From assembly GCA_024138025.1 (NCBI GenBank), contig JAMXBD010000364.1, forward strand, positions 806,001-870,000: 64,000 bases of DNA, given 5' to 3'. The notes beneath the pieces are model-generated. The model was not told the origin of the DNA. It saw only the letters and a list, made by a program, of their open reading frames with translations, and did not search any database. Origin of the DNA: Combretum micranthum. Its lineage: Eukaryota > Streptophyta > Magnoliopsida > Myrtales > Combretaceae. Both the position numbers and the translations under genes were made by a program. Positions 23,376 to 36,291 of this stretch are shown here, piece after piece. Every line of letters begins with the position of its first letter. The first letter of the stretch is position 1.

Positions 23376-25769
23376 GGGTATGTAAACCCCGGTATTCTTA
23401 GTAGCTAGGAAACCCCGGGAGTTGGAATCGAAACCCTAATCCGATCAGGTTAAGTCTTGTAAGTGAAGCCTAGGAACCCTAAATCCGGCTTTCCTTCGGT
23501 TTCATAGTAAAATAAATATTATAAAGTAAATGAATTTAAATTATTGTTCCAAAGTACATTTCAAACCTTTGAAAGTTTTAAATTGGGGAATTTTTCAATT
23601 CCGGGCCTTCCCGAACCTAATTACTGAAAAGCGTGCCCCGGGCCATGATTCAGAAAAATGTTCCGGAATATTCATTAGAACCGTAATTTTATAAGGATTC
23701 CAAAAATACCAATTTCATAATTTTCCGAGGTATAAAAATTACAGTTATAGCTTTTCCCGTGTTTTCGGAACAACCGGTAAAGTAGATGTCTTGTCTACTA
23801 TTCACAAGTACAACTTACACTACACACTACCTATACCCTATTCTTACATCCTTACAACTCATTTCAATTTTCTTTTCCAAGAAATTTTGTCTCTTAAATA
23901 ATTATCACATTTATTACATTTAATTTACTAAATTACAAATTTCAATTTTTCAAAACACACACACACACACACATAGTTGGCCGGCGCCCCTCCCTCTATT
24001 TTCCCTCTCAATTAAATTATTTTTACTCTATTTTGTAAAGCTAAACCCTAATTTACTTCATATATATACATATTATTCTCTGTCTCTCCTCATTTCTTCT
24101 TGTTTTCAAATTGGAAAAAGAGTAAAAACCTCTCTTTTCTTCCTCCTTTATGCCGAATGTAAACCCCGGGAATTTTTCACATTAGTATCCGACTTCATAA
24201 TAGATTATATAAACTAGATAATAGATTTAGATTCTGAGTGAAGTCTAATAATAGGCTAATATTTAGATTTTTGGATGAATGAAAGACTTAGGAATCAAAT
24301 AAAGAGATTCTTTAACCCTAGTTAATACCGAAAACGAAATCTTGTGTCTTGAATAACTAATTCAAGATATGATATAATATCTAGACCCGAAACCTAGTAT
24401 ACTAATAGATTTAAATAGAAAATGTGAATATAAAGACTAAATGATTGTTTTGATCTCGATAATGATTTAGAACTAGAATAACGAGTAGTAATGAGTTTAT
24501 ATATAGACTTAAACCCTAATTTTGAGATTCCTAGTTAAATTTAAAAGCTACTAATAAGAATTTATGTTTAGTATCAAAACTAGAAATATAAACATAGTAT
24601 AAATTCTGTATGAAGCCCAATACTGTGTAAATGACCATATACGCTTATAACTAGAAAACGGTGATCCAAAAATGAACCGTTAAGATTTTAAATACACAAC
24701 GAAAATATAAACTGTTGAATAACTCAAAATCTAAACTTCAAATAAATAATCGGATCACACTATTGTTCTAAACCGAGTTTTCTTGAGCTATCGGAGCCTG
24801 AAACAAAAATTGACCCAATGAGCTTAAGAAATCCAAATCGCGCGAGATAAAATTATACGAATAATTAACTACGTATATATATACCCCAATTTTGTATTAT
24901 TTGGAAATCTAAGTGTTTTATACAACTTTATACTCATACTTTTACACGAAAACTTCCAAATACTAGCTAATATATACCCGTATAACCCGTATAATTAACT
25001 CAAACTTTAATTAAATAAATAAACTAATGTATATATGCATGTTTTCCGGCTGCATTCGGTGCAATTTGAGGAGAGGAAGAAAGCAACCGAATGTTCTCAA
25101 TAATTAACCCAAATTGTCAACAAAAGCAACCCAAGGACCAATCAGGAAATGCCACCTCAACTTGACAATAAATGCATGGAAAATAACAGCTGAAAGAGAT
25201 CAAATTCGGAGGGAAACAAGGGAGAAACGGCTGCAGCTTCACCTTCTCTTTCTCTTATATATATATGTAATCAAATGCATTAATGAGAAACCAACAAAAC
25301 TCCTTCACTCTCAGGTTCCACAGCACGAAATAGACTCCCAAATATCCACCAAAACAAATAAAAAACAAAGAAAAACTAGATTATAAACCACCAACTCGGA
25401 TCAAAAGAAAAACAAAGCCAAAACCCTCAAAAACGAGCTCAAAGGTAAGTTGACATAATTCAAAGGATTTTCGTTCGATTATATGAATTACATCTGACTT
25501 AAAATCATCCTAGGAACATAATAAACACAAACACAAGCTTCGGATTGCACTCAAAAAGCTCCAACGAGGTAAAACTTCAAAACCCTAGTTTACTTTCACA
25601 AAATCGAAATCTATATATTTATGTGTTTAAACGTGTTAAAAGTTGTTGTATATCTTTATATATGATGTATAAACTCTTAGAAGTAGTTTAAGTAAGTTTC
25701 TAACGTGTAAAAACCAAAGAAAAGGAATCAAACAGAGGAGGAAGATGATGAACAGTGCAATGCTGCCTC

Positions 25770-26045
25770 AAGGCCGGCAGTGTAAACGATGTACGCCGGC
25801 GGCTTACATGGATAGGCCGGCGGCTTACAGGCGGCTTACACTTAAACAGAGGCTACGTAAAATAATTTTCACGTAAAATACGACGTAAGCCGGCTACCTG
25901 GAGATCTACGCCGGCGGCGTAGGACCGGCGTACGTTGTAAGCCGGCAGCGTTCAACACCGGTGTACTCGATATGAAATTTTCTTTAAAAATAATTCTACA
26001 CCGGCATCTTGGGATTTAGGCCGGCGGCCTTGAGCCGGCTTACAG
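25770..26045 (+). repeat. GC-rich CCGGC cluster in the inner solo LTR
   Basis: Roughly a dozen GCCGG/CCGGC words, including acgccggcggcttac and gaccggcgtacg, in otherwise AT-rich DNA. It lies inside the predicted intron 25445-26463, the same relative place as the cluster in the Tekay LTR. Confidence 0.8.
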
Positions 26046-26463
26046 CTAAAATTTTGTAACAAAAGCTTTTTTGACCTAAACCGAATATATATATATATAT
26101 ATTATAATATCTACTAAGTATGTATATATGTTTGTTATATAAATATGTATTAGATAATGACTTCAATACAAGTGTTTAAGTCTATTTAAAATTTATATCT
26201 AATAACTTTTGAAACCCTAGAACTAAGACGATATTTAGAGTATTATTAGTCTAATATTGGTTTTAACAAAATATAATATATAAGAATGGAAATTGAAATA
26301 AGTTAATTTCTTGAGCAATGTGACTTCTAAAAATAACCACACAATTATGTGAGATAAAAATAGGAAAAACCCGACGATACTAAGTATTAATATCAAGTCT
26401 AGGACACAAGGCACATGTGGGAATTTAGCTAGATGATATTGATGAATATTTTGTTTTAAATAG

Positions 26464-26523
26464 GTGAATTTGATTCATTAGAAGATCCACCAGTGGACTA
26501 CTACGACTGAGTCGGTATGAGCA
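26464..26523 (+). other. Predicted LTR exon 2 (inner solo LTR), 60 nt
   Basis: Reads G-E-F-D-S-L-E-D-P-P-V-D-Y-Y-D then TGA, the same ending as copy G. ATG at 26517-26519 lies seven bases before the donor GTGAGT at 26524. The conservation in an otherwise diverged LTR is the strongest single argument that the exon is functional. Confidence 0.6.
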
Positions 26524-29154
26524 GGTGAGTAATTCAGTCATATTGTACTGGTTGTGATTGTAAATAGTTGAATATATAATGCAAGATAAACAAATGAGTG
26601 TTTGTTGAAAGATTGATATGATATGATTGTATGATTGCTAAAATATCTTTATACAAGCGATAACGCAATGGTTGGTGTTGTGCAATAGTATAATGTTGAT
26701 TGTGTGTAATATATGGTCACCTCGAAATTGATTAAGACTTTTTGACTTAACAAATAATATGGACATGCATTACACGAATTGCATTATTGCATATATGGTT
26801 GTGACCGCCTGCTACGTATTAATATTTCGGATCTCTGTTTTTGCTTGGTTGATCCAATGTGTGAGTCTTCCAAGGTTCTCTTTGGTCTGGCGGTCCTATG
26901 AGGAACTAAAAGGCACCGAAGAACGTCGCCCGTAGAATCGCTTTGAAATGATTAATACTTACGGAGTTTCTAAGGGGATTGCAGGAGATGGTTTGTGGAA
27001 GCCACTATATTCAAAGTGATAACACTAAAACGAGAAATCGTTGATTCTCCTGTGTACTTAGTCTCTCCTGGGCAGGTGGGTCATTGAGTTTTTGTTCTTC
27101 AACCCATTAAAAAGAGGGCGTAAATCTTTTTCCTGTTTGGATTCTAGACCATCCAAACTTGTATCTGTGCATACGGTTGAGTGCTTGCATTGCATATGAT
27201 TGGTTAATGACTTGGGTGTTGTATGGTATGTCTGATTATTCACTGAGCTGTGGTTTCGCTCATACTCCTACAGTCTTTTCAGGTTCACATTACGTCCCTG
27301 GTTAGTTACATCCAGGAATATGACTCCGGTAAGGGCTTTGAAGCTAGAAGTCTACAGATCTATTTTAGTTTGATAGTTATGTACTATTAGAGTAGAATAT
27401 TTAGTTGTATACTTCAACAGAGATATATGGTTTGTAATAGTTTGTAATGGTTATTCACTAAATCATTTCTCTCATATATTTGTTATTTCTTATCAAGCAA
27501 CTTAAAAGATCCTGTTGTTTTGAAAACCTGTCATTCCCTGAAAGTAATCTAGTGATAATATTCAAGTGTAACTTCTTTATTACTACTAGGGTACCCTCGG
27601 GGCGTGACACCGAGCACTCCCCTCCCTCTTCCTCTCACAACTTCAACTTGTTTCCTTCTTCTTTTCCATCTCAAGACTCCTTTGGTATGTATATTTAGGC
27701 TTGTTCATCCTAAATCTTGTTATGGCAAGATAATTCTTGTGTGTTTTCTCATCTAAATCCCAATGAGCATGAGCAAGGTGCATGAAAACACTACTACAAG
27801 AATCTCAAGCCATCTCAAGAAGTGGATCTAGCCTTTAAATGAGTTTTGTTTGAAATATCAACTCGTTCATGCATGTAAAGTAGTGATCTTGCATATATAT
27901 TGTTGTTCATGCCATGAGATCCATGATTTATGCATCATACTTAGTAGATCTAAAGTTTAGATACCCACATTGTCATTTACATGTATGATCATAGAGTTAT
28001 TTTTATTTTCATGCATTGATGATCACAAAAATGTAGTCTTGTATATGTATAGAGATGTTAGATAGTGGATAATCATATATAGAAGGCAAGAACATTGAAA
28101 AAGGAAGGATTTTGTCAAATATGGAAGGTTGAAAATTCGGATGAAATGGAAACCCTACCTTGAAAACCACCAAAATCATTTTTAAACTTATATTTCATAA
28201 GGAAAATGAAGGGTATGTGTAATAGACATGTTGAAGGAATTATTTTCATGAGTTTAGATGAGTTTAGGCATAATAAAAATAAGAAAACAAGAAGTGAAGT
28301 TAGAAGGAAAAATATTGACTTTGGATGTGTAGTCAAAATTCGTAATTTTGGGTAATGCCCATATAAACACTTGGTATTTAAGTCTAAATTGGATGTTTTA
28401 TAAGCTAAATGAAGTCCTTAGATAATATACACATTGGAGCTTCAATTTTTAATGCATTAGATAAGTTTTCCCTTAAGAAAAATACAAGAAAATGAAATTT
28501 AGAAAATTCGGATTTTTACAAAAAGCTAATTCAAAGACATGTCTATCAAATGAAAAATGGAAATTTTTATGCATGAATGGAGGCCATGATTAATATAGAC
28601 TTTGAGAACCTATTTTTAGTTAAATAATAAGTGGATTACAAGATTAAAAGCCAAAGAAACCCTAAGGAGTATAATGTGGAAAAATAGCTTCCTAGAATTA
28701 GTCTTTATGAGAATTTCCCCAACACTTAAGAGTTCGTATGAGTTATTATCACAAAAGTTATTATGAACATGTATATAATAAGTCCATCACATGGCATTTA
28801 TATTAGAAATTCATTCCCATATCATTCATGCATGAATCATCATCTAGGAACACCTTTTATCAAAAGCAAAGCAAATTTTCGAGATTGGATCAATTGCGGA
28901 ACAGATCTGATCCCACTGTTCCGTGACCTTATTATTTTCAAAGCTTGGACTTAATATTAGAAATAGATAGATCTTTCGAAGTAGATAGAGATCGATATAA
29001 AATTTGTGAAATTCCGAGTTAAAATGACCAAGTTATGGCCGTTTTAAGTCGGAACTTCCGCAAATAGCGAGAAATCCGAATCCACATGATTTAGATGTAT
29101 AGCTTGATTTAGTTACATGATGAGAATCTCATTAGGATTATTCTTGCTTGGTAG

Positions 29155-29223
29155 GTGACCCCGAGCAGGACGACACTCTACCTCCCGACTACTACTATTA
29201 GGAAGTTGGCGTCCAATGGCCGA
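29155..29223 (+). other. Predicted LTR exon 2 (copy E), 69 nt
   Basis: Reads G-D-P-E-Q-D-D-T-L-P-P-D-Y-Y-Y then TAG. Against copy C the shared codons for L, P, P, D and Y differ almost only at third positions. Upstream of the acceptor the frame is closed by TAG. ATGGCC is at 29216-29218, followed by the donor GTGAGTT at 29224. Confidence 0.6.
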
Positions 29224-29534
29224 GTGAGTTTTACTTCCAATCTCAATTAATGAATGTGATTGTAATGTAGTGGCACTAGTGATGTAGGCAAAGATAAAAG
29301 AAATTGTGTATGCATGATGGGGTATGTGGGAGTTATATATGATGTCTACTGTTGATATGTGAAATGGAGCTTAAGGAATATCGAAACCGGGTGTTAAACT
29401 ATGACTGATTAGCTAGTACCTTATGATGAATGTCTGTGAATACTTGTTGGCCACTTGAAAGAATTGAATTAATGAATATTCGGTTTCAAACGTAAATTGA
29501 ATCCATTCATATCACGATGGGGTTGGAGCATTTG

Positions 29535-29640
29535 CATTGGTTGGTTTTTCGTGATCCATAAAACGAATATGTTGGTTAATCGTGATCCATAAAACGACTT
29601 TGTTGGTTAATCGTGATCCATAAAACGAAATATCATTAGT
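29535..29640 (+). repeat. Minisatellite, about 32-bp unit, in LTR E
   Basis: Three units of ttggttaatcgtgatccataaaacg type. Clearly related to the array in LTR C (12302-12430), in the same place of the LTR. Confidence 0.85.
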
Positions 29641-30269
29641 TGACCGTGAGCTTAAATGGCGTCGTACCGCAGGATTTGTTAATCTGCTAACCCGTGATGG
29701 AGGGCGCAAGTCCATCCACATATGATTTCCGGATGGTCATATGTTTGATGATTACATTTGTTTGATGCATACACTTGCTTGAATAATCACTTGCTTGAGT
29801 GAATTATAATTAATTGTGTTACGGAAGTTATTACTCACTAAGCTAGTTAGCTTACGCCCCCATAGTTTCTATCTTTTGCAGCATGATTTTATATGGCTTA
29901 AGCCGAGACAAGCCATAGCGCAGGTACCGGAGATAGGAGTTTCCCATAGAAGTTTAATCCATTCCTTTTTGTATAGACTTCCATTGGAAACTAAAGACTC
30001 TGGATGACTGTAATAGACTGTTATTCTTTTGCGGGGGAATGCCCCTTAGATCTTGTAAACTTTAAATTATGCGTTTTGATTTATTATCTATGGCTAATGA
30101 ATGCCTCGTTAAACTGTTTAACTCCATTTGTTGAAGTATTCTATTGTCGTAAAGGAACGCTTTACATCTACTTAAGACTCCCAAAGGTCCCGGGTAGGGA
30201 ACTCGAGAGTCTTACTTAGTATGTGGCGGGCTGTTACGTTTAGGATACCCTACGGGGCGTGACAGGGTA

Positions 30270-30443
30270 TGCTGGCATTTGAGGAGGCTGCGGATTTGGT
30301 GCAGTAGAAATCGAAGCCGGTGATGGAGTCGAAGTAGAAGCTGGAATATTAGTTGATGCAGAAGCTGATATAGTGGACTGAGAAGGAGGTGGCATACTCT
30401 CTCTTTCCGAAGATTGTCGGGTTACTCTTCGTGACCTATCCAT
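30270..30443 (-). pseudogene. Tekay gag, N-terminal fragment
   Basis: Starts with ATG at 30443 and reads M-D-R-S-R-R-V-T-R-Q. A Ser/Thr/Pro/Ala-rich low-complexity stretch follows, typical of the disordered start of Tekay gag. The ATG lies about 200 nt after the 5' LTR, with no ATG-initiated competitor of note. The frame is cut at 30269 by solo LTR E (duplication GGGTA at 30265-30269 and 23376-23380); the rest of gag continues from 23375. A frame that appears to run on to 30240 only does so by reading into the inserted LTR. Confidence 0.8.
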
Positions 30444-30635
30444 CTTTTAAACAAACATGCAACATATGTATGACATATAATAATTTTACAATGTCAAATC
30501 AATATCAAAACAATTAATAACCAATTAGACATTCAACAAGAAACTTAATATAACAAAGCCTATATATGTCTAACTAAACTCACCACATCTAAGGTCAAGC
30601 CACCACTATTTAATTAAACAATTTCATAAACATAG

Positions 30636-30647
30636 CTCTGATACCAT
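30636..30647 (-). other. Primer binding site (initiator Met tRNA)
   Basis: The minus strand reads TGGTATCAGAGC, two bases after the 5' LTR end. This is complementary to the 3' end of plant initiator-Met tRNA and fixes the element's orientation. Confidence 0.95.
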
Positions 30648-30649
30648 CT

Positions 30650-33421
30650 GTAAAGACCCGACCCTCTAAATCCCTAGGCTTAGAGTACCGAGTCCCCAAC
30701 CACATATAACGTTTTCACATTATATGTAAGGTTGTCCTAAAACTAATAGTTTATGAAAATTGTTTGATCAAAACCACTATAACTTTAATAAGAACTTTTA
30801 ATAAAACAAAATTGCTAATAAAAGCAATTTATACATACATTTACATCATATAAACACTGTTTAGTGTCATTACAAGACACTATAAAAATAACATGTTTTC
30901 CTTAAATCAAAAGAAGCCTAAAGGATCTTAAGGTCTTTACAAAAATAGGCTTATCTCACAAGCCTTCTATACATAACTTTTTCCTTAGCAAAAATTCCTC
31001 CAAAAGTCCAAGGGAATCGAGTCCTATTCATCCCACTCATCCAAAAATCCCTCAAAATCGGACCCATAGCCCAAATCATCATAAAATTCGTCTCCAAAAC
31101 CTGCAAAGCAGCAAAAGTGAGCCAAAGGCCCAGTACACAATAACAAATGCAAAAACAATTCATCAAGTCAATGTAATGCATCATTAAACAGGTGATTATC
31201 TTTATTACGTTTTCTTTCATAAATCAACAGGAGGGTATTCAAACCCTGGATCACACTTCAGGAATTTAGGGATCCTGAGTAACAGTAGCTGCTCAAGGGG
31301 TTGACATAAGCAGAGCGAATACTTATATCTCCTATATCTATTTCATGAAAATAATAGCTTCATTTAGGGTTCAAAAGCCATTGCCCGACTCTACTTAAAC
31401 TCAGTCCATAACATGAACCTAGTTCACAAGTTCCCATAAACTTTGAACTAAATCATGGTATTTCCCCCTAAGTTTAAGCAAACGTTACTCAGATACTATT
31501 CCCCCTATCGGCTACCCACTTAACCAAAAGAATCGCTATTGCATCATAGCGTACCATTGCATCATGGTAAAGTCATTGCATCATGACTTGGTTAAGCGCA
31601 TAACTAACATGTCATTGCATCATGACAGGTTTGTTGCTCCTCGGACCAGATTAAACATCATAATAGACATCCAATTCATTCAAATATTAAGTCTAATCAA
31701 TTTAAGTCAATTTAGGAATGCCTAGTCCTAGCAAACATCAGATAAGTTATTGCGTACCTGAACCCGTTAGTATATTACTATGATCTTTCGGTGAAGAACT
31801 AACCGAATAGTCCTTAACTGAAATAAGAATATCAAAATAATCAATAAATAAATATAGATTCCTCATTTACAAATATATACACATATTATATCTATATATT
31901 ACAATTAGTCAAAGAAATTCAAGTAATTTAATACAAAGTCACAATAAAGCATTTGAACATTCTATTATATCCTCGATCGCTTAACAAACACTTAATTGAT
32001 CAAATATCAAACTTCGAAAAATTTTGGAAAAAGTTTTTAAAAAATCAAAAGCACAGGGAACACGCCGGCACTCAAAGCCGGCGGCTTTGAGCCAGTGTTC
32101 GACACTATAAAAATCAACACTGCCAATGCTGGCAGCTCTTAAGGGTACGCCAGCTGCCTTCATTCTACGCCGGCGGCTTTGAGCCGGTGTAGAATGCAAA
32201 ACCCAAATTTTCAAAACGTCCAAAGAGGTACAAATCGGCCGCTTACCTACATACGCCGGCAGCCTCTACACATACGTTGGCGGCTTTGATTCCCAGTAGC
32301 CGGCGTACAATAGGAAAGGATGAACGCCGGCTGACTTTTCCAGCGAAAGCCGGCGGCGTTCGGTCGGCTTTAAGAAATTTGATTCTGTGGGCTTCCAACA
32401 CCGCCTGTAGGCCGGTGGCGTAGAAACCCCAGATGCCGATGTACGTTTAAAAACAGGCTTATACAATAGAACACAAATCCCCTGTTTTTCCACTTCAAAA
32501 ATTCAATCCTATAACACTTTCAAACCTTCCTCAACTACATTTTTAACTTCACACGCTCACTCCTATCTACAATACTCAAACTTAGCAACTCAAAACATGA
32601 AATCAATACACTTGATCACTTCAAATCCTACTTCCATCATCCTCCACTTTAATTACTTAAACTATCTTAGTTTCTTCCAAACACTTCATATCACTTCTAT
32701 AATGCATAAACAAACTTACACACTAACAAAACACATTCCTAACTAATCTCAAAGCATGAACAAACAATTTAGATAATACTAATCTCATTGCATCCAAGAT
32801 TTCACAAAGCTACAACAAGAAATGAAAACAAAGCATAAGCCACACTTAAATCAACTCACATGTAAATGCCTTGCCTTGGAGCGAACTTGATTTTCAAAGC
32901 TTGCTTTTGTTCTTGAATTGGACTTGGAATTTAGATTGAAAGAAGAAGAGAAAAGAAAGAAAGAAAAAGCAAAATTCGTAATAAGGACAGGCTGCCCCAA
33001 AAAGTAGACCAATTAAGCAAAATTAAGCTTTAAACATATCCCAAATTTGCCCTTTAAGGCATATATAAATTTAGAGTGCATTTTAGGTGAATTTGAGTCT
33101 CATTTGGGGCTTTATTTAAGCATAAATGCTAACTTAATTAAGAAAAAAATTCTATCAACTAATCTTATGAAAAACCAAGATTGATTTTATAAATCTAACT
33201 TAACTTAACATCTTGATGTATAAAAGACACAATTAATAACTATACTACACACACATTAATACATATAAAACAAAATATATTAATTTCACTACATATGCAA
33301 AATAATACATTTAGACTATTACCAACACAACTATCCTAAACATCATGCTCATTCAATTCAATACCTAAGATAAATAAACAACACATGAAAATTAAATAGA
33401 ATTTAAATTTAGGTCATTTCA
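30650..33421 (-). repeat. 5' LTR of the Tekay element
   Basis: In element orientation it starts TGAAATGACC and ends GGTCTTTACA. A TATA box (TTTATATAT, 33061-33070 on the plus strand) lies about 350 nt in, followed by a pyrimidine-rich leader and the donor CAT/GTGAGTTGA near 32863. A 1.7 kb stretch containing GC-rich CCGGC hairpins follows, then the acceptor TTTGCAG/G near 31103 and an acidic mini-frame ending W-D-E-stop. Confidence 0.9.
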
Positions 33422-36291
33422 ATAGCGAATGCAATGTGACTCAACATATGAAGTACATGCATAAATTTTTAAGTAAAGCCTAGCTGTTATATTTTAATTT
33501 CTTACAAATGATCAACCAATTTCAAACACTTCAATGCGATAATAAGCATACAATTTATTACAAGCATTTCATGCTTTAATATACTTAATATTCTTTCAAC
33601 ATATTATACAACTTCCATTTTATCTTCCCTTAAATCTAATGTAACTAGTTTTATAAGCACAAACATAAGTATGGAAAATAAAGGGAAGTAGACTCACTCG
33701 GCCATGATGACACTTCTTTCTTATGGATGAGTCGATCGGTAATTATATTAATTGAAATAATCTTCCAGGCACGAACACTCCTCATTGGGATCACCTAATC
33801 AACAAGAATACCCATAATAAGTATTTCTAGTTGTTTCTATGGTTCTTATAAAAAACTATGTCATAAGATCGTTAAAATTCGTATAAAAGGTAATTCCAAT
33901 TTAAAATGGTCATAACTTGGTCATTTTAACTCGGAATTGCGTATATAATATACCTTTTTCTACCTATTCGAAAAGATCTATTCAATTCTAAAATTATTGT
34001 CATCAAACTAAGTCGTTTGAGCTCCGAAACAGTAGTGATCAGATTCACCACGAATTTTGCAAAACTTACCTTTTCTTCGTTTTACAAAAAAACTTGTATC
34101 AAAGATATAGATATTGTAATGGTTTGAAAGACCTTTAAACTGTATATATATATATATATATATATCTATATACATATATTCATTTACTCATGTTAAATGC
34201 ATGAAATTAATGAAGTTGTCTCAACCATAAATTTTTTGTAAAAGTAAAGTCTTCTAAAAATTTTGGAAAAGTAAAACTTTTGAAAAGTTCTTCTTAGTTT
34301 GCTATAAAATTTCTCAAGTTATTTTAAATGAGTATTTTCTTTTCCTTAATTCCATTTCCTTTAGTATTTTTAAATTTCAAAAGAATGATTTTCATTTTTC
34401 TAAATTCCTTATAGCTTAGTTTCTAATGCTTTTTTTTTTTTTAAGTAGTAATAATTTTATATTTTCTTACATTTAAATAAATGATTTCCTAAGTTGTTCA
34501 TTCATCTTATTCCTTAAGATCATTCTATTTTTATGAAAGAAAATTTCTTGGTGTTTGCTAAACTAGACTATTCCTTTATGTTCCAAAGTATTGGTGGAAA
34601 ATGAAGTTTAGTGAAATTTTGTTTAAACAAGAATTTTTTTTTCCATTTATGACTTTGTAAAGTGTATGTATGTTTTGTAAAAATTTTATATGTTCTTTGG
34701 TTATTAAAATTTATGATGAATTCCTCTAGTTTTCTAGAAAAGATTTGTTAAGATAAATTCTTAAGTTTTTATGAAAAATCATTTCCTTCATGATAACATT
34801 TATTATTATTATTATTTTAGAAGAACTTCTATTTTAAGAAAACTTTTCCTTCTTTATCTTGTTGAGATAAAATCAATATGTTCATGCATGATCATGAATA
34901 TGAAATCATAAAATTATGAAAAAATAGGAAAGATATAATAAGTAATAAAATAAGCAAGTAAAGAAATATGTCAAGTATTGGAACCTTAGCTTCATTATGG
35001 TATCCCGGGACTAAGAATGGACTAGTCCCAAAAGAAATAAGGAAAGGAAAGCAAAGTAAATATTGTTTTGACTTGATGAGGACAAGTCTAAGACTAGAGA
35101 CTAGTCTTAGAATGAAATAAATAAATAAATTGCATAACTTAGAATTAAATAAATAACAATAAGCTTATATGCTATAAAGATCATATATGAGTACATAATT
35201 ATATCTAGTTACATATATATAAGAGGTTAGCATAAAATCAATAATAATATGCACAAAATAACAACTTAGAATTACATAAATACATATTCATGAACAAGAA
35301 CAATACATGAACATAGTGTAGCTTCCATAACATTAAGTTTAGGAAACTCACACTATGGTCATATAAATTACATGATATGGTAAGAGAAATTTAAAGAGAA
35401 TTCTTACCTAAAGTAAAAATTGGTGGTTGTGTTTGTAGTATGAGAGGGTTTTAAGAGGAGATTTTGAGAGAGTTTTGGGAGTGTTTGTGAAGAGAGTTTT
35501 GAGATGAGAATTTTGGAAAGATTTGGTAGTGAGTTTGTTAGTAGTAAATGTGTAAATGGAGTGTAAGAGGAGAGGGGTATTTTATAAGAAAATGGAGAGT
35601 GAATTTAGATGTAATAAAATAAATTGAAAAAAAAATAGATATATGGAAGAGAGAGGAGCGCTGGCCATGGAGAGAGAAGGGAGAGGGAGATGTAAATTTT
35701 GGATTTTTGTGTATTAAAAGTAATAATTTATAAGATAGATATGATATAAAGTTATGGGAAAGGTAAAAAGTAAAGATAATAGGTGTATAGTATTGTAAGA
35801 GGAGGTATTAGAAAAAGTAGAAATAAATAAAATAGTGTATAATAGTAATGAATAGTGTAATGTAAAGTAGATATGACTAGTAAAATAACGGTAGTAAGAA
35901 AATACGTGTATAAATGCGATATCTGTTTTTTTTTTTAGTTATCGAAAAATTACGAAATTGATGTTTTTGAAATCATTGTATTAAATAAGTCCTAATGGTG
36001 TTATCGAAATATTTTTATTATTCCGGGTTCCAAGACATGCTTTTGAGAACTGATTCCATTTGAGTCCGAAGGACACTTGAAATTCCCGAATATGATATTT
36101 TTATGTTTCCTCAAGATATTATGAACTATTAATACTAATTAACTCAAGTTCATTTTCTAGGGCTAAGGAATACGGGAATACTGGATCTAAATTCTAGGGT
36201 TTGTACTAGACTTTTGTTAACTTTTAGGGCTCCGGTTGACTTCTTATTCTAAGATCAAACTTAATATTAACCGGAATTTTAGGGTTTTGCA
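33422..36291 (-). mobile_element. LTR D of the TGTAAACCCC family, right segment
   Basis: Resumes with gaatgcaatgtgactcaac, exactly where other copies continue, and ends AGGGTTTTGCA at 36291. Landmarks on the minus strand are a donor TTTAG/GTAAGAA at 35407, a GACTAGTC-rich intron block (about 35020-35115), a hairpin (33894-33936), an acceptor at 33795 and a second donor at 33697. Both segments together give an LTR of about 3.7 kb. Confidence 0.85.
33698..33794 (-). other. Predicted LTR exon 2 (copy D), 97 nt
   Basis: Reads G-D-P-N-E-E-C-S-C-L-E-D-Y-F-N then TAA at the conserved stop position. Three codons before the acceptor the same frame meets TGA, so the frame is open only from the acceptor onward. 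ATGGCC is at 33703-33705 (minus strand), then the donor GTGAGT. Confidence 0.55.

Larger units (their letters stand above)
24158..27609 (+). mobile_element. Inner solo LTR, diverged relative of the TGTAAACCCC family
   Basis: Starts TGTAAACCCCGGG and ends CTCGGGGCGTGACA. Flanks are CCGAA (24153-24157) and CCGAG (27610-27614), a 5-bp duplication with one change. Joining the flanks restores LTR E, which confirms the insertion. Length 3452 bp. Ends match the family but the interior differs: no AAAATGACC hairpin was found, and it has a GC-rich CCGGC cluster (25770-26045) like the Tekay LTR. It keeps the splice layout: a perfect donor AAAG/GTAAGT (25445), acceptor TAG (26463), exon 26464-26523, and donor CAG/GTGAGT (26524). 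Confidence 0.85.
23381..30264 (+). mobile_element. Solo LTR E of the TGTAAACCCC family, inserted in Tekay gag
   Basis: Starts TGTAAACCCCGG at 23381 and ends ACGGGGCGTGACA at 30264, with perfect 5-bp duplications GGGTA (23376-23380, 30265-30269). It is itself split at 24157/27610 by the inner solo LTR; the two parts sum to about 3.43 kb. Landmarks: GGCCGGC (23979-23985), donor TTTG/GTATGT (27685), hairpin (about 29012-29055), acceptor (29154), 69-nt exon, donor GTGAGT (29224), 32-bp minisatellite (29535-29640). There is no second LTR and no internal region, so recombination between its LTRs has already deleted the body. Confidence 0.9.
15612..33421 (-). mobile_element. Tekay/Del-type chromovirus, complete but decayed and itself interrupted
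   Basis: An LTR pair of 2774 and 2772 bp with TG...CA ends is flanked by the 5-bp duplication ATAGC. In minus-strand order: 5' LTR (33421-30650), primer site for initiator Met tRNA (30647-30636), gag, protease, reverse transcriptase, RNase H, integrase, chromodomain, polypurine tract and 3' LTR. Domain order and the C-terminal chromodomain define a chromovirus; the long LTRs and the motif wording fit Tekay. Gag is split by solo LTR E (23381-30264). Removing that insert leaves about 10.9 kb. At least seven frameshifts or stops inactivate pol. The LTRs look about 97% alike in most parts, so it is fairly young relative to its surroundings. Confidence 0.9.

Noticed and set aside
30951..31220. 89-codon minus-strand frame in the Tekay 5' LTR
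   Set aside because: Wrong frame relative to the acidic W-D-E-stop frame, and it crosses the predicted acceptor.
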